Shown here one piece after another: positions 8,949-17,397 of a DNA stretch of 64,000 nucleotides. The translations under genes and the position numbers were made by a program. Source of the DNA: Anaerostipes sp. GTDB lineage: Bacteria; Bacillota; Clostridia; Lachnospirales; Lachnospiraceae. The DNA is taken from positions 124,001-188,000 of the forward strand of contig NZ_JAGZSD010000007.1 of assembly GCF_018381315.1 (NCBI RefSeq), read 5' to 3'. The stretch's first letter is position 1. Every line of letters begins with the position of its first letter. The notes under the pieces are model-generated. The model made no database searches. It worked only from the letters and a program-made list of their open reading frames with translations, and was not told the DNA's origin.

Positions 8949-10103
8949 CTATTTCACAACGATGTTCTTAAAGTACCAGTTGATCTTTCCTTTGATATTT
9001 TCGTCGCTCAGAGTCTCGCCCTTCTTGCCGACCTTTTTGCCGTCATTGGTCTCGATGACACCGTCAAATACATTAAAGTCTCCGGAAAGCATTTTTTCTT
9101 TTGCTTCGTTGATTTTCTTTTCTGTACCAGGAGCAACCAGCTTCTTGTTAAGCGGAGCAATGTCAACCAGTCCTTCTTTCATACCGCCATAGTATACTTC
9201 AGGTTTCCATGTACCGTCAATAATCTTTTGAACAGCCTCTGTATAATAAGCGCCCCAGTGCCAGATCGTAGAAGTCAGAGTAGCCTTCGGAGCATCCTTG
9301 CCCATGTCAGAGTTGTATCCAACACCCCAAACTCCTGCCTTTTCTGCTTCCAGCTGAGGATTCGGCGTGTCACAGTGCTGTCCGATCACATCACATCCCT
9401 GAGAAATGAGTGCTTTCGCTGCGTTCGTCTCTTCATTCGGGTTAAACCAGCTGTTTGTAACTTTTACATATACTTTTGCCTTTTTATTTACTGAATAAAT
9501 ACCCATGGCAAATGCATCCACGCCTCCGGTAACCTCAGCGTTGTCCTTGCCCATAGCTGCCACATAGCCGATCTTATTGCTCTTGGTCTTGAGGCCTGCT
9601 GCGATGCCGCTTAAGTATCTTGCCTGATAGATTCTTCCGAAATAATTGTTAAAGTTGGAATCATTTTTCTTATATCCTGTGCCGTGAGAGAAAACTACAT
9701 CCGGATATTCCTTTGCCATGGCTTCCATCGTATCCATATAGCCCCAGCTTGTACCAAAGATTACATTGCATCCGTCTTCGATACACTCTTTGATGGCAGT
9801 TTCCGTCTTTGTCGGGTCTGTATCTGTAATGTTTGTCTTACGGACAATCTGATTGTCTTTCAGGCCAAGCTTCTTCTGCATAGCTACAATACCCTGATCG
9901 TGTGTGTAAGTGTATCCGGATCCCTCAGACGGATCTGAAATATGGATAACACCGATCTTAAGATCTTCCTTTGCGATCTTAAACTGCTTCTTTTCCTCTT
10001 TCTTGTCGCTTGTTGTCTTCTTGGAACCGCAGCCTGCCATCATTCCCATGACAAGCACTAAAGACAAAATAATCCCGGTAACTTTTAAAATCTTTTTCTT
10101 CAT
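8949..10103 (-). CDS. BMP-family substrate-binding lipoprotein
   Basis: Extracellular lipid-anchored binding protein for the ABC importer encoded downstream. The start MKKKILKVTGIILSLVLVMG is chosen because AGGAGG lies 8 bases upstream. A hydrophobic signal ends in the lipobox MMAGC (cysteine about 25). The mature part begins KIGVIHISDPSEGSGYTYTH and contains KTKSNKIGYVAAMGKDNAEV, typical of the Med/BmpA family, whose known members bind purine nucleosides. The ligand is inferred from family only. Confidence 0.92.
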   Translation of the reverse strand: MKKKILKVTGIILSLVLVMGMMAGCGSKKTTSDKKEEKKQFKIAKEDLKIGVIHISDPSEGSGYTYTHDQGIVAMQKKLGLKDNQIVRKTNITDTDPTKTETAIKECIEDGCNVIFGTSWGYMDTMEAMAKEYPDVVFSHGTGYKKNDSNFNNYFGRIYQARYLSGIAAGLKTKSNKIGYVAAMGKDNAEVTGGVDAFAMGIYSVNKKAKVYVKVTNSWFNPNEETNAAKALISQGCDVIGQHCDTPNPQLEAEKAGVWGVGYNSDMGKDAPKATLTSTIWHWGAYYTEAVQKIIDGTWKPEVYYGGMKEGLVDIAPLNKKLVAPGTEKKINEAKEKMLSGDFNVFDGVIETNDGKKVGKKGETLSDENIKGKINWYFKNIVVK

Positions 10104-10149
10104 GAACCTTCCTCCTTCTGTCCGGCATCCCAACCCCGGACGCCAAAAC

Positions 10150-10163
10150 TGCGCTTATGCGCA
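10150..10163. promoter_or_regulatory. Candidate operator in the BMP operon leader
   Basis: TGCGC and GCGCA arms around a 4-base centre, lying between the -10 element and the ribosome site of the binding-protein gene. The regulator is unknown, and the role is inferred from position and symmetry only. Confidence 0.35.
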
Positions 10164-10178
10164 TTAAATGATAATAAA

Positions 10179-10207
10179 ATTATAACAAAAGCGCTTGTCC
10201 ACTGCAA
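10179..10207 (-). promoter_or_regulatory. Sigma-A promoter of the BMP-type ABC operon
   Basis: Minus-strand TTGCAG (10207-10202), a 17-base spacer and a perfect TATAAT (10184-10179). It gives a leader of about 70 bases. Confidence 0.65.
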
Positions 10208-10239
10208 GGTGCTTTTGCCTTTTTGGAATCTGTGAAAAG

Positions 10240-10293
10240 CATAAAAAGGATCTGTCAAAAACCGCTGTTCAAAACCGTTTCCGACAGATCCTT
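10240..10293 (-). terminator. Terminator of trpS
   Basis: Perfect 11-base arms AAGGATCTGTC (10246-10256) and GACAGATCCTT (10283-10293), followed by TTTTTAT in the minus direction, 27 bases after the trpS stop. Confidence 0.85.
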
Positions 10294-10319
10294 CGTCATC
10301 AGGACTTCGTATCCGCAAA

Positions 10320-11327
10320 TCAGCGGATGCGGTCAGGGAATCCTACTTTATGCTGTACCTTTCTTAAGGTCTTTGTCGCATAATAAGAAGCCTTCTCTCC
10401 ATTGTCTTTGATGATCTTATTTAAATAGTCTTTATTTTTCATAATATCATTGTAACGCTCCTGAATCGGACGCAGTTCTTCCACAACCACTTCTCCGACC
10501 CGTTGTTTTAACTGCCCGTAGCCCAGGCCTTCAAACTCTGCCACTGCCTCTTCCGGTTTATTCCCGCTGATAGAACAGTAAATATCCAGAAGGTTTTTAA
10601 TACCCGGTTTCTTATCTGAATAGACAATGCATGCCTCGGAATCCGTCACTGCCTTTTTAAACTTCCTCATGATCGTGTCAGGATCATCCAAAAGCAGAAT
10701 ATGAGAATTGGCATTTTCATCAGATTTGGACATCTTCTTCTCCGGCTCCTGCAGGCTCATGATCTTCTGTCCCACTTTGCCGATGTAAGCTTCCGGAATC
10801 GTGAAGACATCCCCATAAATCTTATTAAATCTCTCTGCAATATCCCGGGTGATCTCCAGATGCTGCATCTGATCTTTGCCTACCGGCACTACATCAGACT
10901 GATAGAGAAGAATGTCTGCTGCCATCAGTACCGGGTAAGTAAAAAGACCTGTATTGATATTATCTGCATGCTTCTGGGATTTATCCTTGAACTGGGTCAT
11001 CCGGTTCATCTCTCCCATATAAGTGAAACAGTTTAAAATCCACATCAGTTCCGCATGTGCAGATACATGTGACTGATAATAGATACAGTTTTCTACCGGG
11101 TCCAGCCCTGCAGCAATATAAAGTGCCAGAAGACTTCTGGCTCTTTTTCTCAGCTCTGACGGGTCCTGCCTGACAGTGATTGAGTGCATATCTACAACAC
11201 TGTAAAAACACATGTATTCATCTTTGTCGATGTCCACCCAGTTCTTTAAAGCTCCTAAATAATTCCCTAATGTGATTGTTCCAGTGGCCTGCATGCCGCT
11301 GAATAATGATTTTTTTCCGTCTAACAT
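10320..11327 (-). CDS. trpS: Tryptophan-tRNA ligase
   Basis: Class I aminoacyl-tRNA synthetase that charges tRNA-Trp. The 335-residue length is normal. The ATP-binding TLGNYLG (HIGH equivalent) is near residue 19, and KKMSKSDEN (KMSKS loop) is near 198. GKDQMQHLEITRDIAERFN is a conserved dimer/active-site stretch. It is monocistronic, with its own promoter and terminator. I looked for a T-box in the roughly 190-base leader and saw none, so amino-acid control, if any, is not evident. Confidence 0.97.
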   Translation of the reverse strand: MLDGKKSLFSGMQATGTITLGNYLGALKNWVDIDKDEYMCFYSVVDMHSITVRQDPSELRKRARSLLALYIAAGLDPVENCIYYQSHVSAHAELMWILNCFTYMGEMNRMTQFKDKSQKHADNINTGLFTYPVLMAADILLYQSDVVPVGKDQMQHLEITRDIAERFNKIYGDVFTIPEAYIGKVGQKIMSLQEPEKKMSKSDENANSHILLLDDPDTIMRKFKKAVTDSEACIVYSDKKPGIKNLLDIYCSISGNKPEEAVAEFEGLGYGQLKQRVGEVVVEELRPIQERYNDIMKNKDYLNKIIKDNGEKASYYATKTLRKVQHKVGFPDRIR

Positions 11328-11423
11328 CTGTTGTTCCTTTCTTCCTTAATCTCTTTCCCGGATCAATTTTCAAAACAAACGTCTGGTAAAGTCTCTCTGT
11401 CCGCCGCCGGGTTTACTGATTCC

Positions 11424-11452
11424 ATCATATCATATTGTTTCAAAGTTTCCAA
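11424..11452 (-). promoter_or_regulatory. Promoter of trpS
   Basis: Minus-strand TTGGAA (11452-11447), 17-base spacer, TATGAT (11429-11424). The leader to the trpS start is about 90 bases and contains no recognised riboswitch. Confidence 0.6.
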
Positions 11453-11508
11453 ACCTTCTGCTTAGATTTTTCTGTTTTCCATGCATCAGCAGCAGATGGC
11501 TTCTGTCC

Positions 11509-11559
11509 GGCAAAAACAAAAAGCGGCCCAAACCCGCATAAAATCAAGGTTTGAGCCGT
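11509..11559 (-). terminator. Terminator of tRNA-Thr
   Basis: 12-base arms (11523-11534 and 11548-11559, one mismatch) and then a TTTTTGTTTTT run on the minus strand, directly after the tRNA 3' end. Confidence 0.85.
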
Positions 11560-11570
11560 TTCTTACGATA

Positions 11571-11643
11571 AGCTGATGACGGGAGTTGAACCCGTGACCT
11601 CCTCACTACCAATGAGGTGCGCTACCACCTGTGCCACATCAGC
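11571..11643 (-). tRNA. tRNA-Thr (GGT)
   Basis: The minus strand folds as a cloverleaf. The acceptor is GCTGATG paired with CATCAGC. The anticodon arm is CCTCA-TTGGTAG-TGAGG with anticodon GGT, and the T-arm is ACGGG-TTCAACT-CCCGT. The D-stem has one A-C mismatch. CCA is not encoded. Confidence 0.93.
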
Positions 11644-11692
11644 AAGACCGTTATTAAATTTATCATACCGATCGAATCTTGTCAATAATTTT

Positions 11693-12397
11693 TCAAATTT
11701 TTATGTAAAATTCTTTCTGGTCATTCAGTCTCAGGCAGCCCAGGTTTTCACCGTAAGCAGCACCGCAGTCAATCCCAATCCGGCGGTTCCATCTTGTAAT
11801 ATGAAATGCAGCAGCCTGTTCCCTGGATTCCTCCGGCAGATTTTTTGCATAATACAGCAGCGCACCTGTAGGAGTATGTCCAAATATGATGGTATAAGGA
11901 CAGGACAGACAGGCATTAAAGAACTCTCTTCGGATCCACAGAAGGGTATCCCGGTCCATAGCTTTAAGCTGCTCATCTGTATCTCCCAGTGCAGCGTCAA
12001 TTCCTGCATGGACTAAGAGATACTGTTCTCCTTCCACAGAAATCATCCTGTAGAGCGGCAGATTTTTTACAAACTCCAGACACTGTTCCTGCTGCTCCTT
12101 TGGAAGTGCCATAAGAGAAGCCAAAGTAACTCCTCCTCCATTAAACAGCCATGTTTCATACCATGAGTCCTCATCGTTCATCGTTCTCAGCAGCATGTCC
12201 TCATGATTTCCCATAAGAAGCTCCATATTCTTCTGCTCTCTGATATACTCCAGCAGCTGGATTCCGTCCGGCCCCCGGTCCACTACATCCCCGATGATGT
12301 ACAGTTTGTCATCAGAAGAAAACCGGATTTTCTCAAGCATCTCAAAAAAAGCCCGGCTTTGCCCGTGAATGTCAGACAGCACATAAATATTCTGCAT
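11693..12397 (-). CDS. Metallophosphoesterase, PPP-type serine/threonine phosphatase
   Basis: A 234-residue cytoplasmic phosphoesterase. The metal-binding motifs are in order: SDIHGQ (about 8), GDVVDRGPDG (about 37), MGNHED (about 64) and LVHAGIDA (about 128). This is the bacterial PrpA/PP1-like layout, so protein phosphatase or Ap4A-hydrolase activity is possible. The start is 18 bases after the sigH stop, so it is likely the last gene of the cysE-sigH transcript. The substrate is unknown. A truncated or fused partner domain is not seen. Confidence 0.87.
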   Translation of the reverse strand: MQNIYVLSDIHGQSRAFFEMLEKIRFSSDDKLYIIGDVVDRGPDGIQLLEYIREQKNMELLMGNHEDMLLRTMNDEDSWYETWLFNGGGVTLASLMALPKEQQEQCLEFVKNLPLYRMISVEGEQYLLVHAGIDAALGDTDEQLKAMDRDTLLWIRREFFNACLSCPYTIIFGHTPTGALLYYAKNLPEESREQAAAFHITRWNRRIGIDCGAAYGENLGCLRLNDQKEFYIKI

Positions 12398-12415
12398 GAA
12401 TACTCCCCCTTTAGG

Positions 12416-12997
12416 TTATTGACTTTCTTCCCCTAACTTCCTGCGGATCCTCTGGATCGCATTATCTATAGATTTTGTCCGTTTATCCAGTTTCCTGGCT
12501 ATCTCCACATAGTTCTCACCGCTGAGATAAAGCTCCATGACATCTTTTTCAAAATTGCTGAGTTTTGTCTCAATCTTCTTATAGTAATCAGATATATTTT
12601 CCTTTTGTATCAGAACCTGTTCCGGATTCGTATCCTCTTCCATGAACTGTTCTTCCTCTCCGTGATCGTTAAACAGCGAAATATAGTTATTTAACGGACC
12701 ATGCTTTTTTCTCTTGGAAGCCGTCACCGTCGTGTAAATCTGACGTTTGACACAAAGAGATGCAAATGTGGAAAATGACGCATTCCTGTCTTTATCATAA
12801 TTCTTTACAGCTTTGAAAAGACCGATCATACCTTCCTGGATCAGGTCCTCCTCATCCGCTCCGGCAAGAAAAAACTTTCTGGACTCTCTGCGCACCAGTC
12901 CCCCATACCGGTTCAGCAAAAAATCCATCGCCTGGTCATCTCCGCATTTTATTTCATCCAGTAATTCCTGGTCAGAATAATCTTCAAATACTTTCAT
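12416..12997 (-). CDS. sigH: RNA polymerase sigma factor SigH (sporulation/stationary phase)
   Basis: Sigma-70 family factor of 193 residues. Region 2 includes DEEDLIQEGMIGLFKAVKNY (about 48-67) and FSTFASLCVKRQIYT (about 75-89). Region 4 is the C-terminal helix-turn-helix ENYVEIARKLDKRTKSIDNA. Gene order rlmB-sigH matches other Firmicutes, where SigH drives early sporulation and stationary-phase genes. This supports a spore-forming lineage. It starts 7 bases after rlmB. Confidence 0.95.
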   Translation of the reverse strand: MKVFEDYSDQELLDEIKCGDDQAMDFLLNRYGGLVRRESRKFFLAGADEEDLIQEGMIGLFKAVKNYDKDRNASFSTFASLCVKRQIYTTVTASKRKKHGPLNNYISLFNDHGEEEQFMEEDTNPEQVLIQKENISDYYKKIETKLSNFEKDVMELYLSGENYVEIARKLDKRTKSIDNAIQRIRRKLGEESQ

Positions 12998-13004
12998 AGC
13001 ACCT

Positions 13005-13745
13005 CTATCTCAGAAGTCTCTGTCTCACAATTTCATAAGCCAGTACACCGGCAGCGACAGACGCATTCAGTGAGTCAATATCCCCGTTCATAGGAATAGA
13101 AGCAATATAATCACATTTCTCTTTGACTAAACGGCTGACGCCGCTGCCTTCATTTCCAATAACCAGACCGATCGGCCCGGTCAGATTCTGGCGGTACATG
13201 ACTTCCCCTTCCATGTCAGCGCACACAAACCATAATCCCCGCTCCTTTAATTCTTCCATAGTCTTTGACAGGTTTGTCACTTTCACAACCGGAGTATAGT
13301 TGACAGCCCCTGCGGACGTCTTGGCCACAGTCGGTGTCAGACCTACCGCTCTCCGCTTCGGAATGATCACTCCATGTGCTCCTGCAAGGTTGGCTGTCCT
13401 CAGAATAGCTCCCAGATTATGCGGATCTTCGATGCCGTCCAGAAGGATAAAAAATGGGTCTTCATTTTTTTCTTCTGCTTTTCGGAACAAATCATCCAGC
13501 TGTGCATATTCATATGCTGCTGCCATGGCAACAACACCCTGGTGATGCTCATTTGTCAGCTGGTCCAGTCGCTCCTTCTCCACAAAGTTCAGAACCGCAT
13601 CCGTTTTTTTTGCCTCTCTCACAATCGTTCTGATGGGACCGTCCTGGCATCCGTCCAGAATAAAAATCTTATCAATCGGCTTGCCTGCCCTGAGAGCTTC
13701 CAGCACGGCATTTCTGCCCGCCAGCAAATATTCTTCGTAACTCAT
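13005..13745 (-). CDS. rlmB: 23S rRNA (guanosine-2'-O-)-methyltransferase RlmB (TrmH/SpoU family)
   Basis: SPOUT-class methyltransferase expected to 2'-O-methylate a guanosine of 23S rRNA (G2251 in E. coli). The N-terminal substrate-binding domain begins YLLAGRNAVLEALRAGKPID. The C-terminal knot is shown by LDGIEDPHNLGAILRTANLA (about 102), VIGNEGSGVSRLV and MNGDIDSLNASVAAGV. The 246-residue length is normal. It overlaps mrnC by ATGA. Exact target is inferred from family and gene order. Confidence 0.94.
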   Translation of the reverse strand: MSYEEYLLAGRNAVLEALRAGKPIDKIFILDGCQDGPIRTIVREAKKTDAVLNFVEKERLDQLTNEHHQGVVAMAAAYEYAQLDDLFRKAEEKNEDPFFILLDGIEDPHNLGAILRTANLAGAHGVIIPKRRAVGLTPTVAKTSAGAVNYTPVVKVTNLSKTMEELKERGLWFVCADMEGEVMYRQNLTGPIGLVIGNEGSGVSRLVKEKCDYIASIPMNGDIDSLNASVAAGVLAYEIVRQRLLR

Positions 13746-14173
13746 TCATTTTCTCCTAAATCTAATCCTGTTTTTATTAATTCCACAGCGCGCGCCATCT
13801 GTCCGGTCAGGTACAAATATCCCATTAATGCTTCAACGCCGGTAGCCATGCGGTATTCAACAATGGTGGCATTTTTTGCAGCGGTGGCGGATTTGGCGTT
13901 CCGCCCCCGCTTATAGACGGCTGTCTCTTCATCCGTCAGTGTATCTTTTATTTTATCATAAACTTTGGCCTGTGCGGAAGCTTTCACCATACTGCTGGAT
14001 TTTTGATGATATTTATTTACGCTCATATTTCCTTCTGATATGACCAGCGTCCTGACGGCGATTTCATAGACCGCATCTCCAATGTAGGCAAGGCCCAGCG
14101 GAGAGTAGGTCCTTGGATCTATTTCCGGCAGATTAAGCCCTTGTGTCATAAATTCAATTAAGCTCGTTTCCAT
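13742..14173 (-). CDS. mrnC: Mini-ribonuclease III
   Basis: A 143-residue RNase III catalytic domain without the double-strand RNA-binding domain, as in the Firmicutes enzyme that matures 23S rRNA ends. LGLAYIGDAVYEIAVR (about 27-42) carries the acidic signature, and the C-terminal VEALMGYLYLTGQ holds the second acidic residue. It overlaps the end of cysS by 16 bases and rlmB by 4, so it is tightly coupled. Confidence 0.93.
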   Translation of the reverse strand: METSLIEFMTQGLNLPEIDPRTYSPLGLAYIGDAVYEIAVRTLVISEGNMSVNKYHQKSSSMVKASAQAKVYDKIKDTLTDEETAVYKRGRNAKSATAAKNATIVEYRMATGVEALMGYLYLTGQMARAVELIKTGLDLGENE

Positions 14174-15558
14174 TTTACGCCTTCTCTTGTATCCTTTAAA
14201 ACGATTCCTTTTTCCAGCAGTTCATCCCTGATTTCATCTGCTCTTTTAAAATTCTTGTCTTTCCTTGCCTGCTGGCGTTCTTCAATCAGCTGTTCAATCT
14301 CTTCATCCAGCATTTCTTCATCCTGTTTTGTCTCAATTCCAAGAACCCCGCATAAGGTTTCTAACATTTCCAGCAGCTTTTTGGCATAAGCTGCTGAACC
14401 GTCTTTCACAGTTGTGTTGGAAAGCTTCACAATCTCAAAGATCGCTGAAATGGCATCTGCAGTGTTAAAATCATCTTCCATAGCTTCCTCAAACTTAGCC
14501 GCCAGTCTGCCGGCCTCACCCAGATTCTTCTCTTCCTCACTGCTTAATGCTGTTTCCGGCACAGCAGCCCGGTCTCTCAAAAGCTCCACTGCTGTCAGAA
14601 TCCGGTCCAGGCCGTTCTTTGCAGATTCCACAAGCGTATCACTGAAGTTCAGAGGATTCCTGTAATGGGCACTCAGCATAAAAAACCTGATTACCTGAAG
14701 AGGGTATTTTTCACTGATCTCCCGGACCGTAAAAAAGTTTCCTGCTGATTTGGACATTTTTTGATTGTCAATATTTAAAAAGCCATTATGCATCCAGTAA
14801 TTTGCAAAGCATTCGTCATTGCAAGCTTCACTCTGTGCAATCTCATTTTCATGATGAGGGAAAATCAGGTCTTCTCCTCCTGCATGAATATCAATGGTAT
14901 CGCCAATATATTTTTTGGACATTTCAGAACATTCGATATGCCATCCGGGACGGCCTTCGCCCCATGGAGACGGCCATGCGATCTCTCCTTCTTTTTTCGG
15001 TTTCCAGAGCACAAAATCCAACGGATCATTTTTTCCTTCTTCACCGCGCACTTTAATGTCTCTGTGGCCGGCTTCCAAATCATCAATATTCTTTTTGGAA
15101 AGTTTTCCGTATCCGTCAAAAGACCGGGTTTTAAAATAAACAGTGCCGTTTGCTTCATAAGCATGGCCTTTCTCAATCAGTGTCTCGATCATACGGATCA
15201 TTCCGTCAATCTCTTCCGTTGCTTTCGGCTGATGCGTCGCCGGTTTTACATTCAGGCCTTCCATATCCTTTTTACATTCTGCAATATATCGCTCTGCAAT
15301 CTCTGTTGCAGATACGCCTTCTTCATTGGCCTTTTTGATAATCTTATCATCCACATCCGTAAAATTTGATACATAATTGACATCATAGCCTTTGTACTCA
15401 AAATATCTCCGGACTGTATCAAAAATAATCATAGGCCGTGCATTTCCTATATGAATGTAATTATAAACGGTGGGACCGCATACATAGATCCCTACCTTTC
15501 CCGGATGAACCGGTACGAACTCCTCTTTTTTCCTTGTCAGTGTATTATATATCTTCAT
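14158..15558 (-). CDS. cysS: Cysteine-tRNA ligase
   Basis: Class I synthetase that charges tRNA-Cys. Visible features are the zinc ligand CGPTVYN (about 28), HIGNARP (HIGH loop), a second zinc ligand region HIECSEMS, and KMSKSAGN (about 269). The 466-residue length is normal. It overlaps cysE by ATGA, and both lie behind a T-box leader whose specifier reads TGC. Uncharged tRNA-Cys should therefore raise both cysteine synthesis and charging. Confidence 0.98.
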   Translation of the reverse strand: MKIYNTLTRKKEEFVPVHPGKVGIYVCGPTVYNYIHIGNARPMIIFDTVRRYFEYKGYDVNYVSNFTDVDDKIIKKANEEGVSATEIAERYIAECKKDMEGLNVKPATHQPKATEEIDGMIRMIETLIEKGHAYEANGTVYFKTRSFDGYGKLSKKNIDDLEAGHRDIKVRGEEGKNDPLDFVLWKPKKEGEIAWPSPWGEGRPGWHIECSEMSKKYIGDTIDIHAGGEDLIFPHHENEIAQSEACNDECFANYWMHNGFLNIDNQKMSKSAGNFFTVREISEKYPLQVIRFFMLSAHYRNPLNFSDTLVESAKNGLDRILTAVELLRDRAAVPETALSSEEEKNLGEAGRLAAKFEEAMEDDFNTADAISAIFEIVKLSNTTVKDGSAAYAKKLLEMLETLCGVLGIETKQDEEMLDEEIEQLIEERQQARKDKNFKRADEIRDELLEKGIVLKDTREGVKWKRA

Positions 15559-16238
15559 TCTTTGTCTCCTTTCGCTGCATTCTCCACTCTTTTGCAGTGC
15601 TCCATAAAAATATTCAGCGCACTTCTGAGTTCAGCATTTTCTTTTGCCAGTTTTTCAATATCCATATCCACAGGATCCGGAAGGTCAATCTGGTTAAGCT
15701 CCAAACTCTGAATCCGTGTCCCGTCTCTTTTGATGACTCTTCCAGGAACACCTACAACCGTTGAGTTGGGCGGTACGTCAGAAACCACAACAGAACCTGC
15801 ACCTATCTTAGAATTCTTCCCAATCGTGATCGATCCTAGTACCTTGGCCCCCGCACTGATTAACACATTATCTTCTATGGTCGGATGCCGCTTTCCTGTC
15901 TCGTTTCCGGTTCCGCCCAGCGTAACGCCCTGATAAATGGTCACATTGTTCCCGATAATGGTCGTTTCGCCGATCACAACTCCATGTCCGTGATCAATGA
16001 AAAGGCCTTCCCCGATCTGTGCTCCCGGATGAATCTCTATTCCGGTTTTTCTGGCAATCCTCTGTGAAATCTTTCTGGCCTTATAAAAATCGCCTTCCTT
16101 ATACATACGGTGTGTGATTCTGTACCAGTAAAGCGCTTTTACGTATGGATACAGATAGACTTCCCTTTGGTTTTTAAGGGCCGGATCCCGGTCCTTAATA
16201 ATCTCAAACTGGCTTTTTGCAAACTCTCTAAAGCCCAT
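15555..16238 (-). CDS. cysE: Serine O-acetyltransferase
   Basis: Catalyses serine plus acetyl-CoA to O-acetylserine, the first step of cysteine synthesis. The left-handed beta-helix hexapeptides are evident (IHPGAQIGEGLFIDHGHGVV, then VIGETTIIGNNVTIYQGVTL), with the catalytic histidine region DHGHG. The start ATG at 16238 is preceded by GGAGG 6 bases upstream, and a longer TTG-initiated frame is not needed. It is first in the T-box-controlled operon and 228 residues long. Confidence 0.96.
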   Translation of the reverse strand: MGFREFAKSQFEIIKDRDPALKNQREVYLYPYVKALYWYRITHRMYKEGDFYKARKISQRIARKTGIEIHPGAQIGEGLFIDHGHGVVIGETTIIGNNVTIYQGVTLGGTGNETGKRHPTIEDNVLISAGAKVLGSITIGKNSKIGAGSVVVSDVPPNSTVVGVPGRVIKRDGTRIQSLELNQIDLPDPVDMDIEKLAKENAELRSALNIFMEHCKRVENAAKGDKE

Positions 16239-16297
16239 ACTTACCTCCAATGATAATATAACATAATTATAGTAATCTCATAATAAAGAAGAATAAG

Positions 16298-16352
16298 ATC
16301 CTCGCGGTGCGTTTTTTATTTCATAGGACGCATTTTCCTATGAAATAAAAAA
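16298..16352. repeat. Partial copy of the structured intergenic repeat (terminal hairpin)
   Basis: Contains ATCCTCGCGGTGCG and then a 16-base-arm hairpin (16312-16327 / 16337-16352). The hairpin matches the one ending copy A, but two stem pairs have changed together (GGG/CCC in copy A, AGG/CCT here). It sits between the T-box terminator and cysE and could act as a second terminator. Confidence 0.65.
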
Positions 16353-16353
16353 A

Positions 16354-16598
16354 CTCCGTCTCAAAAAAGAGACGAAGTTATATCCGCGGTTCCACTCTTA
16401 CTTAAAACATCCTCAGGATGTCTTCCCTTAAGCTTCCGTTAACGCCGGCCACGTACAGGGCTACTGCTGATTCGCTCTGTCTGCTCCCAGAGGCATTCCC
16501 AACACTTTTCCTAAAAACTGCTTTCAGCCGATGACAGTTTATCTCTGATAGTTCCGGTGAAGGTACTCGTTCTGTTCTGCGCATTTCACTCACCATAT
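16354..16598 (-). ncRNA. T-box leader sensing tRNA-Cys
   Basis: The minus strand carries the T-box core AGAGTGGAACCGCGG (16398-16384). This is followed by the terminator CTTCGTCTC/GAGACGGAG (16377-16354) and a T-run. Stem I features include ACGAGTAC (K-turn side) and the apical CGGCTGAAAGCAG. The sequence GGGAATGCCTCTGGGAGC places the specifier at TGC (16495-16493), a cysteine codon. This agrees with the downstream cysE-cysS genes. Antitermination upon binding uncharged tRNA is the known mechanism of the class. Confidence 0.92.
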
Positions 16599-16627
16599 AG
16601 TTTATGCGCTTTCTGCCCAAATGTCAA
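16599..16627 (-). promoter_or_regulatory. Promoter of the T-box-cysE operon
   Basis: Minus-strand TTGACA (16627-16622), 17-base spacer, TAAACT (16604-16599), directly before the T-box stem I. Confidence 0.7.
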
Positions 16628-16632
16628 CCTGG

Positions 16633-17397
16633 TTATTTAATATCTGCCGCTTTAAAATGCAGGGCTCCAATCACTGCAGCAGCAGCCAGAAATACCATAC
16701 CTGTCAAAATCCCGGCAGTAAGATCGGCATGTTTCACTCCGCTTTGAACCAAGGATGACAGCATATTTCCAGGCCAGTACTGGGCCAGTTCCACAGGACG
16801 GCCGATAAGCTTAGTCAGCCCCATATCCCCGTACAGAGCCACTGTTCCGATCACATCCAGCCCAATGATGGCCACCGGCAGGATGAACTGTGTTTTCCTT
16901 ATAAGAAATGCAGCCATAACATAGAGAGACGTTATGCTTAAGACCAAAATATATTTTGTAAACAGATAGCCGGCTGTCTCACTTATGACAGTTCCGCCCA
17001 CATCTCCGGTTTCCCAGTACAGAGCTGCTGTGACGCCCACGATCACCAGACTCAGCACAAAATAAATTGTGGCAAGTACAATGCTTACAAGCCATTTTGA
17101 TGCAAAGATTTTGCTTCTTTCGTATTGTTTGGAAGCCAGATTCTTGATGGTGCCGTATGTGTATTCACTTCCGATGAACAGCGACACTACAATAGATAAA
17201 AGAACCAAATAAGAGGTATCTGATGTCTGTATTCTGGAAATGACCGTCATCTGCCCGCCCAGGCCGCCGCCCATTTTTTCTATAAGATGGTAGAGAAAGT
17301 TCTCAGAACCTGCAAGCAGCAGGAACAGCACTCCGCATACACGAAATGAGGTTGATTTTAATAATTTATACACATCTGCCCGGATTAAGTTTAACAT
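16633..17397 (-). CDS. ABC-2 type transporter permease
   Basis: A 254-residue membrane protein with about 6 hydrophobic segments beginning MLNLIRADVYKLLKSTSFRV. The RADVYKLLKS start and SLFIGSEYTYGTIKNLASKQ loop are typical of BcrB/ABC-2 permeases. It overlaps the ATPase gene by 7 bases, so the two form one exporter. Such pairs often protect against bacteriocins or peptide antibiotics, but the cargo is not determinable here. Its stop is just before the promoter of the T-box operon. Confidence 0.85.
   Translation of the reverse strand: MLNLIRADVYKLLKSTSFRVCGVLFLLLAGSENFLYHLIEKMGGGLGGQMTVISRIQTSDTSYLVLLSIVVSLFIGSEYTYGTIKNLASKQYERSKIFASKWLVSIVLATIYFVLSLVIVGVTAALYWETGDVGGTVISETAGYLFTKYILVLSITSLYVMAAFLIRKTQFILPVAIIGLDVIGTVALYGDMGLTKLIGRPVELAQYWPGNMLSSLVQSGVKHADLTAGILTGMVFLAAAAVIGALHFKAADIK

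Noticed and set aside
11328..11508. T-box in front of trpS
   Set aside because: No AGGGTGG-type core, specifier or paired terminator was found in the leader; only a promoter is visible.
16402..16620. Open frame of 72 codons on the minus strand
   Set aside because: It lies entirely within the T-box leader and its promoter; the conserved RNA structure explains the sequence.
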